Source: Burkholderiales bacterium
Lineage (GTDB): Bacteria > Pseudomonadota > Gammaproteobacteria > Burkholderiales > SG8-41
Reading direction: 5' to 3'
DNA: 64,000 nt
Assembly (NCBI GenBank): GCA_030684405.1
Contig: JAUXYA010000014.1
Location: 1-64,000 of the forward strand
The notes beneath the pieces were generated by a model. That model saw nothing but the letters and a program-made list of their open reading frames with translations, had not been told where the DNA came from and did not search any database. Of the stretch, positions 39,797 through 48,381 are shown in pieces (positions within the stretch are counted from its first letter, which is position 1; each line of letters begins with the position of its first letter). Position numbers and translations under genes: made by a program.

Positions 39797-40777
39797 TTAT
39801 TCCGTCTTGATGTTGTTGTCGCGGATCGCCTTGGCGAAGCGATCGGTCTCGTTTTTGACAAAGGCGCGGAAATCCGCTGGATCCTTGCTGGTAATCACGG
39901 CCACGCCGCTGTCTCCCAGTTTCTTGATGACTTCTGCGTTCTTCATCGAGGCATGCGAGACCTTGGACAGGGTATTCACGACATTGGCAGGCGTACCCTT
40001 GGGCACGAAAATGCCCTGCCAGGAACCCACCACCATGTCAAAGCCCTGTTCACGCATCGTCGGTGCTTCCGGCATTGCCGAGCTGCGCTCCGGTGCAATG
40101 ATGCCCAGCATCCGCAGCCGGCCCTGTTTCGCGAAATTCACGGTGGAACTGAAGGTTGCCATCAGCCATTGCACCTCGTTGCCCAGCAAGCCGATCGTGG
40201 CGGGGCCGGCGCCGCCTTTGTACGGAATCATGGTTGCAGTCGTGCCGGACATATTGAGGAACATCAGCGCCTCCAGCGTGTTGGCACTACTGGGTGCCGC
40301 GGCCCCGTAATTGAGCTTGCCGGGATTGGCCTTCATGTGGGCGACGAGTTCCTTGACCGTTTTCGCCGGCACCGACGGATGTGACACGAGGCTACCCGGG
40401 ACATCTACGACCTGGGTGATCGGTATCAGGTCGACCAGTGGCTTGAACTGAAACTTGGTGTAGTAAACCGGGTTTATCGCCATTGTTCCGACGTTGCCGA
40501 GCAGGATGTTGTAGCCATCGGGTGTCGCTCGCGCGGCGGTTTCGACGCCGATATTGCCGGAAGCACCGGGACGATTGTCGACCACCACGGTCTGCTTCAG
40601 TTGCTCAGCCAGAGCAGGCTGGATGATGCGGCCGACAAAGTCGGAAGCTCCGCCAGGAGCGAAAGGCACGATCATGCGGATCGGGCGGTTGGGATAGCCC
40701 TCGGCGCTGAGTGCGGGGGCGCAGACCATCGTCGATAGTGCGGTAGCCAGGGCAATGCGCTTGAGATTGAACATCAT
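39797..40777 (-). CDS. Bug-family (TctC) solute receptor
   Basis: 326 residues with signal peptide (IALATALSTMVCAPALSAEG). YPNRPIRMIVPFAPGGASDFVGRIIQPAL, VDNRPGASGNIGVETAARATPDGY, LNYGAAAPSSANTLEALMFL and MIPYKGGAGPATIGLLG are the Bug markers. AGGAGG lies eight bases before ATG 40777. It probably captures the substrate of the surrounding dehydrogenase and monooxygenase cluster. The membrane partners are not in the window. Confidence 0.93.
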   Translation of the reverse strand: MMFNLKRIALATALSTMVCAPALSAEGYPNRPIRMIVPFAPGGASDFVGRIIQPALAEQLKQTVVVDNRPGASGNIGVETAARATPDGYNILLGNVGTMAINPVYYTKFQFKPLVDLIPITQVVDVPGSLVSHPSVPAKTVKELVAHMKANPGKLNYGAAAPSSANTLEALMFLNMSGTTATMIPYKGGAGPATIGLLGNEVQWLMATFSSTVNFAKQGRLRMLGIIAPERSSAMPEAPTMREQGFDMVVGSWQGIFVPKGTPANVVNTLSKVSHASMKNAEVIKKLGDSGVAVITSKDPADFRAFVKNETDRFAKAIRDNNIKTE

Positions 40778-40815
40778 GACTATCTCCTCCTATTGTATTT
40801 AACTATATGATTTTA

Positions 40816-41925
40816 TTATACTTTTTCATCACCGGGCGCGATGGGCAAGGACACCGGCCGCTTCAGCTTCGCTGACAGGTCGATGGCCTTCGTCAGCATC
40901 AGCCGGTTATGGCCTTCCGCCGCAGTGGCGTGCTGCGTCGGAACACCTAGCGATACCCGATTCAACCACGAATTGGTTTCCTCGCGCATGGGACCGCGCA
41001 GTTCGCCCAGCGCCATGTCGCCGACCGGATAGCTGGTCAGGAAATCGACGTGGCGGCGTTTGTCCGGAGCATAACCTTCGCCCTGGATCAGATTGGTGGC
41101 GAGCACGATATCGCGATGGGTGTCGTCAATGGTCAATACGCCTTCGGTACCGACTGCGCCGACCTCGAGGCTGTAGACAGCACCCGGCCAGACTTCGGGC
41201 AGCGCCCAGGAAATCACGCCGTGATAAATCGCGCCATCATCGAAACTGATGGTGTAGCCGGTACCGTCGTCACCCTGCCAGGTGGGTCCCAGCGCCTTGT
41301 TGACGGAGCGCGCATAAACTTCGACCGGCTTCTTGGCTTCCATCAGCCACATCACGACGTCGAGCGCGTGGGTGCCGGAAATCACCATCGGCGTGACTTC
41401 GGAGCGATTGTCGCTGCGCTTGTAGTTATCGATCGCAACCAAACGGTTCATGAAAGCACGCGAAGTCACCATCGTCACTTCGCCGAGGGAGCCGGTGCGT
41501 ACCTTTTCCTTGGCCACCAGCCAGCGCCGGCGGAAACGCTGGGTATAGCCAATCACCGCGTCGACACCATGTTTCTCAATGGCCGCGAGCGTCTGCGCCG
41601 ATTCGCCGAGGTCGGTGGCCAGCGGCTTCTCGATCAGCATCGGCAGTTTGCGTTCGGCTGCCATCAACACCGGGGCGACGTGCAGGTGTTCGTCGGTGCA
41701 CACCGCCACAGCGTTGACTTCGGGCCGCGCCAGCAGCTCGCGAAAATCGGTAGTGACGAAATCGCCACCGCACTTTTCGCGCACGATCTCGCCACGCTCA
41801 GGATTGATTTCGGCGATGCCGATCCAGTCCACTTCGGGATGGCGGGCGGCGAGTTCGGCGCGAATCAAGCCGACGCGGCCGGCACCGATGATGGCAAGTC
41901 CGATTTTCTTGGGGTTTTTTTTCAT
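40816..41925 (-). CDS. Gfo/Idh/MocA-family NAD(P)-dependent oxidoreductase 3
   Basis: 369 residues. IGLAIIGAGRVGLIRAELAARHP, CTDEHLHVAPVLMAAERKLPMLIEKPLATDLGES and VISGTHALDVVMWLME show the family's cofactor and catalytic regions. It is less similar to copies 1 and 2 than they are to each other and closer in style to myo-inositol 2-dehydrogenases. It is the second gene of the minus-strand cluster, separated from copy 4 by an inverted-repeat element. Confidence 0.92.
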   Translation of the reverse strand: MKKNPKKIGLAIIGAGRVGLIRAELAARHPEVDWIGIAEINPERGEIVREKCGGDFVTTDFRELLARPEVNAVAVCTDEHLHVAPVLMAAERKLPMLIEKPLATDLGESAQTLAAIEKHGVDAVIGYTQRFRRRWLVAKEKVRTGSLGEVTMVTSRAFMNRLVAIDNYKRSDNRSEVTPMVISGTHALDVVMWLMEAKKPVEVYARSVNKALGPTWQGDDGTGYTISFDDGAIYHGVISWALPEVWPGAVYSLEVGAVGTEGVLTIDDTHRDIVLATNLIQGEGYAPDKRRHVDFLTSYPVGDMALGELRGPMREETNSWLNRVSLGVPTQHATAAEGHNRLMLTKAIDLSAKLKRPVSLPIAPGDEKV

Positions 41926-41985
41926 TGTTGAATCCAGTTCAAAAATAAGTTCAATAACTTAGCCATAGAGAACACAGAAATAAAA

Positions 41986-42068
41986 CGTCATTCCGGACGC
42001 GCAACGCGCGATCCGGAATCCAGTGGTTTTGGCATCCGTACTGGATTCCGGCTTCCGCCGGAATGACG
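41986..42068. repeat. Palindromic dispersed-type repeat with TCATTCCGG/CCGGAATGA ends
   Basis: The left end CGTCATTCCGG is the inverse of the right end CCGGAATGACG. Internally GATCCGGAATCCAG and CTGGATTCCGG form a second inverted pair. Such GTCATTCCGG...CCGGAATGAC elements are frequent intergenic repeats in betaproteobacteria. The flanking A/T-rich arms (AGAACACAGAAA on the left, TTTCTCTGTG on the right) could extend the symmetry. It sits between two minus-strand Gfo/Idh genes and may act as a transcript-stabilising or attenuating hairpin. Confidence 0.8.
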
Positions 42069-42129
42069 GCCAAGGAAAGGATTTCTCTGTGAATTCTGTG
42101 CCCTCTGTGACCAAAAGGTTGTGGTTTTT

Positions 42130-43200
42130 TCAGCGACCCGTCGCGGCCACGGCCGGACGCGATTCGGGCAACGGCAGCATCACCGGCTCATTGCGTTCTG
42201 CCGAGAGGTCGGCGGCGATGTAAACCTCCATCACCTGGCGCGCGTCCTCGGCGGTGACCAGCACCGGGCGGTCGCAGCAGACAGCTTCGATGAAATGAAC
42301 GGTCTCAGCGTGCATCGGGCCGGCGAAGGCATGGTCGACGCGTTCGCCCGGCATCGAGGACATCGGCAGCTGCATGCCGTTTTTCATGGTGTTGAGCATA
42401 ACGTCACGATGGGTGTCATCGCAGAGCACCGCGCCGTCTGTGCCGATCATCTCTATCCAGGTCGAGCAGGCGTTGGGATAACCCGGCGGCAGGCTCCAGC
42501 CGGCACCGATGACAAAAGACATGCCGCTGTCCATGGTCACGGTGATCCACTGGGTGTCCGGCACTTCGGCGCCGCTGTTGGCCTTCATTGCGCCAAAGTT
42601 GAGTTGCGAATACACGCGGATCGGCTTCGCCGGCGCCAGACACCAGAGGATGAAGTCAAGGTCGTGAGTGGCTTCCATCGCCGCCGGTGAGAGCTTGCTG
42701 CGGCCGGTGATCTTGGCGCCGAGGCTGCGCTGAATGTGGCGCGAGACAAGGGCGCTGACCGGTTTGCCGATGAGGCCGGTGTCGATGCATTTCTTGACAT
42801 AGGCGTATTTCGGGTTGTAACGCTGCGAGTAGCCGATGGTGAACTTGACACCCTTGCGGCGGGCAATCGCGATCAGCTCGTCAGCCTCATGCAGTTCGAC
42901 CGCAATCGGCTTTTCCATGAACACGTGGAAGCCCGCTTCAAGGCAGTCGCGCGCCATCGGATAATGCAGTTTCTCCGGGGTCGCGGAAATCATTACTGCG
43001 TCGAGATCCTTGATCTCGAGCAACTTGCGGTAATCGTCGGTGGCGGTTTTGGCGTTGCAGGACTTTGCCACTTCGGCGAGGCGTTCGGGGCGGGTTTCGA
43101 CGATATGGAGATCCTTCACCGCCGGATTGATGGCACAGGTGTCGGCTCGGATGCCTCCGCACCAACCGGTGCCGATGATGCCTACGTTGATCTGCTTCAC
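42130..43200 (-). CDS. Gfo/Idh/MocA-family NAD(P)-dependent oxidoreductase 4
   Basis: About 356 residues. INVGIIGTGWCGGIRADTCAINP forms the dinucleotide-binding start, FHVFMEKPIAVELHEADELI has the EKP motif, and MEATHDLDFILWCLAP follows. I favour GTG 43200, preceded by GGGAG nine bases away, giving the standard start. An ATG at 43248 would add 16 Ala-rich residues. It heads the minus-strand cluster and is divergent from the LysR gene, which may regulate it. Confidence 0.9.
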   Translation of the reverse strand: MKQINVGIIGTGWCGGIRADTCAINPAVKDLHIVETRPERLAEVAKSCNAKTATDDYRKLLEIKDLDAVMISATPEKLHYPMARDCLEAGFHVFMEKPIAVELHEADELIAIARRKGVKFTIGYSQRYNPKYAYVKKCIDTGLIGKPVSALVSRHIQRSLGAKITGRSKLSPAAMEATHDLDFILWCLAPAKPIRVYSQLNFGAMKANSGAEVPDTQWITVTMDSGMSFVIGAGWSLPPGYPNACSTWIEMIGTDGAVLCDDTHRDVMLNTMKNGMQLPMSSMPGERVDHAFAGPMHAETVHFIEAVCCDRPVLVTAEDARQVMEVYIAADLSAERNEPVMLPLPESRPAVAATGR

Positions 43201-43497
43201 TGCAATTTTCTCCCTCGGGATGGCGCCTGCCGCAGTTGCGGCGGACAACGGGCGTGATGCGCTGTTTGTTTAGCTGGTCGCCATGTTAACGACGGACGGC
43301 GGCAGCGACAAATGCCGAATCGGTCCCCGTGACATAACAATCCGGCATGGCTAAACTGCGACATTGGCATGCCTCAGGGATGGCGCATCGCAACATTCCG
43401 CAAGAGGGAAAAGTCGCTAGTGCGGCGTCCTTCCCGGAAACGGCAGCGCCCGCAAAACATGCCGCATTGTTATCTCACGACGGAAAAGACCCAAACC

Positions 43498-44472
43498 ATG
43501 GACCTGCGCGGCATCCGCTATTTTGTCCAGATCGCCGAACTCGGCAGCATCACCCGTGCCGCCCAGCACCTGCGTGTTGCCCAGCCGGCGTTGTCGCGCC
43601 ACATCCATGCGCTGGAGGGCGAGCTGGGCGTGCTGCTGCTGGTCAGGCTGCCACGCGGCGTGCGCCTGACCACTGCGGGAAGGCAGTTCCTGGAACACTG
43701 CCAGCGCATCCTGCGAGAACTGGGTCGCGCGCAGGATGGCCTGCGCAAAGGCGGTGCAGCGGCGCAGGGTCGGGTGATCCTCGGCGTGTCACCGACCACC
43801 GGGCCGCTGCTGCTGCCGGGAGTCGTCGAACGCATGCGCCGGCAGTGTCCGCAGATCAGCCTGAAGGTGGTCGACGGCTTCAGCAACCAGCTCTACGACT
43901 GGCTGCAGGCCGGTCGTGCCGACATTGCCGTGCTCACCAATCCCGTGAGTTCGCGTTCGGTGACGGTGACGCCGCTGATCTCCGAGCCCATCGTGGTATT
44001 CGCCAAGGCGCAGGCGCGCGCCGCCAAACGCTTTTTTACCGTTGCCGAACTGTCACGCACGCCCGTGATCAGCACCGAGGCGATCCGCATCATCGCCGAC
44101 GAACAGTTGCAGCGTCATCGTGCGCACGTCAACGTGGAGGCGGAGATCGACGCGGTCGAGGCCATCCGCCGTCTCGTGCTCCGCGGCATCAGTATCGCGC
44201 TGATGCCGGTGTCGACATTCCATGAAGACGTGGCGGCGGGAAACATCACTGCTGCGCCGGTTGCCGACGCAAACATTCATCGTATACTCACGCTCGGCCA
44301 GCAGGCTGAACGTCGGCCTTCCGCCGCCATCGACGAAGTAGTGCAGATCATGGCGGCCGAAGTGCGCGCGCTGGCGGATGACGGCGTTTTCAGCCTTCCC
44401 GGCACTACGGCGAAAAAATCGGCGGCGCATACGCCGTCGCGGAAAAAAACACGCAAACAGGAGCAGGCATGA
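43498..44472 (+). CDS. LysR-family transcriptional regulator
   Basis: 324 residues. The N-terminal winged helix (MDLRGIRYFVQIAELGSITR, then AAQHLRVAQPALSRHIHALEGELGV) is textbook LysR, and the effector domain runs from ~90. The start is ATG 43498, since 43 preceding in-frame codons lack any match. It is divergent from the Gfo/Idh cluster (297 bases between) and overlaps the amidohydrolase gene by four bases. It therefore likely regulates the minus-strand cluster, its own operon, or both. The effector is unknown. Its C-terminal tail is Lys/Arg-rich. Confidence 0.92.
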   Translation: MDLRGIRYFVQIAELGSITRAAQHLRVAQPALSRHIHALEGELGVLLLVRLPRGVRLTTAGRQFLEHCQRILRELGRAQDGLRKGGAAAQGRVILGVSPTTGPLLLPGVVERMRRQCPQISLKVVDGFSNQLYDWLQAGRADIAVLTNPVSSRSVTVTPLISEPIVVFAKAQARAAKRFFTVAELSRTPVISTEAIRIIADEQLQRHRAHVNVEAEIDAVEAIRRLVLRGISIALMPVSTFHEDVAAGNITAAPVADANIHRILTLGQQAERRPSAAIDEVVQIMAAEVRALADDGVFSLPGTTAKKSAAHTPSRKKTRKQEQA

Positions 44473-45458
44473 AGCGTATCGACGTGCACAACCACGTGAT
44501 TCCGGAAACCATCGTCAGGGCGATGCAGGCGAATCCCGTTTACAACACCAAAATCGAGGGCGAAGGCCACAACCGGGTGTTCATTCGCGGCAAGGTGCGT
44601 TTTCCGTTTGAGCCCGAGTTCTACGACGCCGACGCCAAGCTTGAATCGATGGACCGCAAGAAAATCGACATCGCCTTCATCTCGCCGGGTCCCCAGACCT
44701 TTTTTTATAACCTGAAGGATGAACTGGCGATCGAAACGGCACGCATCGTCAATGATGGCGTTGCCCAGATGGTCGCGGCGAAACCCGACCGCCTGCGCGG
44801 CATGGCCACGCTGCCGATGCAACATCCAGAGGCGGCCATCTCTGAACTGGAACGTGTGGTCAAGGAATACGGCTTCAAAGGAGTCGAGCTCGGCACTGCG
44901 ATTGGGGAAGAGGAGCTGGCCGACCCGAAATTCCGTCCAGTGCTCAAACGCATCGAGGAACTCAAGGTGACGATTTTCGCGCATCCGAATACCCAGGGTG
45001 CTGCAGGGCGACTCGATTGCTACTACCTGATGAACCTGATCGGCAATCCGCTGGACACCACGATCATGGTCGGCAAACTGATGTTCAGTGGTGCGCTCGA
45101 CGAACTGAAAGACCTTAAAATCCTGCTCGCCCACGGCGGCGGTTTCCTGCCGTACCAGATCGGACGTTTCGTGCATGGTCACAAGGTGCGCCCGGACACT
45201 GCAGAATTCACGCAGTCCGACCCGATGCGGATGCTGAAGCGCTTCTGGTTTGACGCGCTGACCCACAGCCCGCAGTCGATCCGTCACCTGATCGACGTCG
45301 TCGGCTCGGAGAAAGTCGTGCTCGGCACCGATGCGCCCTTTGACATGGGCGAAATGGCTCCGGTGGATCGTGTCGAAATGACGCCGGGGCTGACTGCCAA
45401 AGAGCGCGAGGATATTTTCTACAAGGCCGCCACGACCCTGTTCGACGGCAAAATCTGA
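44469..45458 (+). CDS. Amidohydrolase-2 family protein, ACMSD-like
   Basis: 329 residues. The first metal motif is IDVHNHVIP (HxH, residues ~6-8), with FSPGPQ-type and VELGTAIG segments, the His of TIFAHPNTQG, LAHGGGFLPYQIGR, and the terminal metal Asp in GTDAPFDMGEM. This matches the aminocarboxymuconate-semialdehyde decarboxylase-like family, zinc-dependent non-oxidative decarboxylases or hydrolases. The start overlaps the LysR stop. It is a plausible ring-cleavage product or aromatic-acid decarboxylase in the pathway served by this island. Confidence 0.9.
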   Translation: MKRIDVHNHVIPETIVRAMQANPVYNTKIEGEGHNRVFIRGKVRFPFEPEFYDADAKLESMDRKKIDIAFISPGPQTFFYNLKDELAIETARIVNDGVAQMVAAKPDRLRGMATLPMQHPEAAISELERVVKEYGFKGVELGTAIGEEELADPKFRPVLKRIEELKVTIFAHPNTQGAAGRLDCYYLMNLIGNPLDTTIMVGKLMFSGALDELKDLKILLAHGGGFLPYQIGRFVHGHKVRPDTAEFTQSDPMRMLKRFWFDALTHSPQSIRHLIDVVGSEKVVLGTDAPFDMGEMAPVDRVEMTPGLTAKEREDIFYKAATTLFDGKI

Positions 45459-45465
45459 GCCGGCA

Positions 45466-46296
45466 ATGACGCCGGGAAAATTCGTGCCGGGGCATCGCGG
45501 TCCGGCCTTCGTGACCGAAGAAGTCGTGTGCTGTCTGTTCCACGGCAACCGCATCCTTGTTGCTCGAGATACGGACGGATCGCCGCTGCTGCCGAGGCTC
45601 GACCCCGGAGCCTGCGGGCTGCAGCTGAAGACTGCGCAATACATTGGACGTCTCGACGGCTGTCATTGCTACGGGCTGTATTTACCGAAGAGCGCGAACT
45701 TGCCGGAAGGGCTCGATCTGCTGGGTTTGCGCACGCTGATCCTCGAGGGCAACGATCTGGTTTCCGGGTTGGCAGGGCAGGCTTTCCAGTTGCTGGAATG
45801 GGAACGCACCCACCGTTTCTGCGGATCCTGCGGTGCACCGACGACCCCGCATGCCGCCGATCGCGCAGTCGAGTGCGCAGAATGCCGTCTGGTGTACTAC
45901 CCGCGCATCGCACCGGTGATGATGGCACTGGTGCATCGCGGCAAGGAACTCCTGCTGACGCGCAAGCCAGGCTACGCGCCCGGGCGCTACACGGTGGTAG
46001 CCGGCTTTGTCGAGGCCGGCGAATCGATGGAGCAATGCCTCGCGCGCGAGGTCATGGAAGAGGTCGGCGTTGAAATCCGCAATCCGCGTTACTTTGGCAG
46101 CCAGCCCTGGCCGTTTCCGAATTCACTGGTCATGGCTTTCAGCGCCGAATGGGCCGGTGGCGATGTGGCTCCCGATCCAGCCGAGCTTGAAGATGCACGC
46201 TGGTTTTCCATCGACGCGCTGCCGGATCTGCCCGAGCCGGTACACATCTCCCGCCAGCTGATTGACGACACGATGGTCCGGTTGCGTGTTACTTAG
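45466..46296 (+). CDS. nudC: NAD(+)/NADH diphosphatase NudC
   Basis: 276 residues. The zinc ribbon FCGSCGAPT...CAECRLVYYPR precedes the Nudix box GFVEAGESMEQCLAREVMEEVGVE and the NADH-pyrophosphatase motif SQPWPFPNS. NudC hydrolyses NADH and removes NAD caps from RNA. ATG 45466 is eight bases after the amidohydrolase, so it may be co-transcribed, though its function looks like housekeeping. Confidence 0.95.
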   Translation: MTPGKFVPGHRGPAFVTEEVVCCLFHGNRILVARDTDGSPLLPRLDPGACGLQLKTAQYIGRLDGCHCYGLYLPKSANLPEGLDLLGLRTLILEGNDLVSGLAGQAFQLLEWERTHRFCGSCGAPTTPHAADRAVECAECRLVYYPRIAPVMMALVHRGKELLLTRKPGYAPGRYTVVAGFVEAGESMEQCLAREVMEEVGVEIRNPRYFGSQPWPFPNSLVMAFSAEWAGGDVAPDPAELEDARWFSIDALPDLPEPVHISRQLIDDTMVRLRVT

Positions 46297-46415
46297 CACA
46301 TCGTGGACCGTGGCCAGCAGACCGGTGGCGGCGTGCTAGGATTATTGCGGGAGGAGGTGCCCGGCGGCCATGCCGGCCCGACAGTCTTTCAACACCACCA
46401 CGCGGACCTGCAAAC

Positions 46416-47258
46416 ATGCCTTTCCATCGTTTCGAGGATTTAGAGAGCCATTACCTGACACCGCACCTATCCACCGGCAAGGCGCCTGTGATCGAGGGGC
46501 GCTACATCTACTTCTGCCTGCTGCACAAGGTGGCGGGCACCGGTTCAGAGCTGCATTACCACCCGAACGAACTGTTGATTTTCCCGGTCCGCGGCAAGAT
46601 CAATGCCATTGTCGGCAAGGACCGGCGGATCGTGAAGCCCGGCACCTTCGTCCATGCGCCGGCCTATGCGCGGCACTCGATGAAAGCCACCGAAGACGGC
46701 AACTTGCAGTACCTCTATATCAAAGACAAGACCTGGACCGTGGTCGGGCTAGCCGAAGACGAGGCGGTGCCGGACAAGGCGATGACCGTGGCCGAGGTCA
46801 ATCAGAAATACAATGTCGGCGATCGCGACAAGCACCAGAAAACCCAGGGCAAGTCGCAGGCAATCATTGAAGGCCTGCCGGTCTGTTTTCATCCGATCCT
46901 CGACAGCCTGGATGCGCCGCCGCGTTCCGGCCGCTGCGTGAACTGGATCGAGGGCGAGCGCCTGGCTTTCGGCCTGTTTGAAGTGCCGGCGGGCTACGCC
47001 GAGCCGGAGGCGGTGTCCGAGCGCGAACTCTTCGTCTATGTGCTGAGCGGGAAAATCGACGCCCAGACCGGCGGTGCACGCAAAACCATAGGGCATGGGG
47101 ACATTCTGTATGTGCCGCGCGGAGAACGTTATCGACTGCAGGTGCGCGAACATGCGCGATACGCAACGGTGTGCTCGACACCATGGCTTGAAAACCGCAT
47201 CGACAACATGTCGCCCGCAGAAGCAGAGCAGGCGCGGGTCAACATGAAACCGAACTGA
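46416..47258 (+). CDS. Double-cupin-domain protein
   Basis: 280 residues with two cupin barrels. The first (~35-110) has ELHYHPNELLIFPVRGKINAIVG with the HxH and Glu metal ligands and a late His (YARHSM). The second (~185-260) has the pattern of FEVPAGYAEPE and LFVYVLSGKIDAQTGG but lacks the HxH pair. It may be a metal-dependent dioxygenase or isomerase acting in ring degradation, or a ligand sensor. It precedes a Bug receptor by 108 bases. The family is clear; the reaction is not. Confidence 0.82.
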   Translation: MPFHRFEDLESHYLTPHLSTGKAPVIEGRYIYFCLLHKVAGTGSELHYHPNELLIFPVRGKINAIVGKDRRIVKPGTFVHAPAYARHSMKATEDGNLQYLYIKDKTWTVVGLAEDEAVPDKAMTVAEVNQKYNVGDRDKHQKTQGKSQAIIEGLPVCFHPILDSLDAPPRSGRCVNWIEGERLAFGLFEVPAGYAEPEAVSERELFVYVLSGKIDAQTGGARKTIGHGDILYVPRGERYRLQVREHARYATVCSTPWLENRIDNMSPAEAEQARVNMKPN

Positions 47259-47366
47259 GTATCCAGGGTCCTACAAGAACAGGTTCCGCACCGCGCGACA
47301 TGCGCAGTGCAGGAATCGTCAGCAGCAGCATCGGCCGTGCGTATAAACAACCACCGGAGAGGAACG

Positions 47367-48362
47367 ATGAAAAAATATTTTATAATCAATAAGTTAAATT
47401 ATATTCTGGGTATTCTTTCAATATTGGCTGCGGGCGTTGTACAGGCGCAAGCCTGGAAGCCCGATCGCCACGTCGAATTGATCGTACCAGCCGGCGCCGG
47501 CGGCTCACTGGACCATGTCGGCCGCACGTTTCAGAAACTATGGGACGAATTGAAACTGGTGCCGTCATCCAGTGCCGTGGTCAACCGCTCGGGCGGCGGC
47601 CATGCCGTGGCGTACAACTTCCTGAACCAGCAGGCCGCAAATCCGCATTTCCTCAGCATCACCTCATCCACGCTGCACACCAGCCACATCAACGGGCGGC
47701 TCAAGCTGTCGTTCCGCGATTTCACGCCGCAGGCGGTGATGCTGACCGAATACATCGCTTTTGCAGTGCGCCCCGATTCTCCGTTGAAGACCGGTAAGGA
47801 TCTGATCGAAGCGCTGCGCAAGGATCCCGCCAGTCTAAGCCTCGCGCTCAGCAGCGCGCTGGGCGGCACGCACCATATATCCTTCGGCTTACCGCTGATG
47901 TCGGGGAAGGTAGATATCAAGAAAGCCAAAATGATTGCCTTCAATTCCACGGGGGAAGCGATAACGGCGCTGCTCGGTGGACATGTCGACGTGCTGTCGG
48001 GCGGGGCTGTGCAGATCGCACCGCATGTCACCAGCGGCAAGATGCGTCTGCTGGCGATTTCCGCTCCGCAACGCCTTCCCGGTGCGCTGGCCGACGGTCC
48101 GACCTGGCCGGAACTCGGTTATAAAGGCGTCTTTGAAAACTGGCGCGGTGTGATAACCCCCGGAAGAATCACGCCTGAGCAGACGGCTTACTGGGACGGC
48201 GTGTTCAGCAGGATTGCCGGTAGCGCCGAGTTCAAGGCAGTGGCCGAAAAAAACCAGTGGGTCATCAACTACAAGAACTCGGCAGAAACGCGCAAGTTCT
48301 TCGAGGCGGAATATGCCGAACTCAAGGATGTCATGGATTTCCTTGGTCTGACAGGCAAGTAA
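47367..48362 (+). CDS. Bug-family-like solute receptor
   Basis: 331 residues. The signal peptide (ending VVQAQA) is encoded by unusually AT-rich codons (Lys, Tyr, Ile, Asn) compared with the body. KPDRHVELIVPAGAGGSLDHVGRTFQKLW is a divergent Bug start, with VVNRSGGGHAVAYNFLNQQAANP and SLALSSALGGTHHISFGLPL. GGAGAGG precedes the ATG. It is likely the periplasmic capture protein of this operon. The next gene begins 19 bases later. Confidence 0.9.
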   Translation: MKKYFIINKLNYILGILSILAAGVVQAQAWKPDRHVELIVPAGAGGSLDHVGRTFQKLWDELKLVPSSSAVVNRSGGGHAVAYNFLNQQAANPHFLSITSSTLHTSHINGRLKLSFRDFTPQAVMLTEYIAFAVRPDSPLKTGKDLIEALRKDPASLSLALSSALGGTHHISFGLPLMSGKVDIKKAKMIAFNSTGEAITALLGGHVDVLSGGAVQIAPHVTSGKMRLLAISAPQRLPGALADGPTWPELGYKGVFENWRGVITPGRITPEQTAYWDGVFSRIAGSAEFKAVAEKNQWVINYKNSAETRKFFEAEYAELKDVMDFLGLTGK

Positions 48363-48381
48363 CGGTCAAGGAGCAACAACC

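Noticed and set aside
38412-40310. 632-codon plus-strand ORF
   Set aside because: It runs antisense to the Gfo/Idh, LLM and Bug genes, which have clear domains. The plus-strand translation is His/Arg/Asp-rich without any motif and is a GC-rich shadow.
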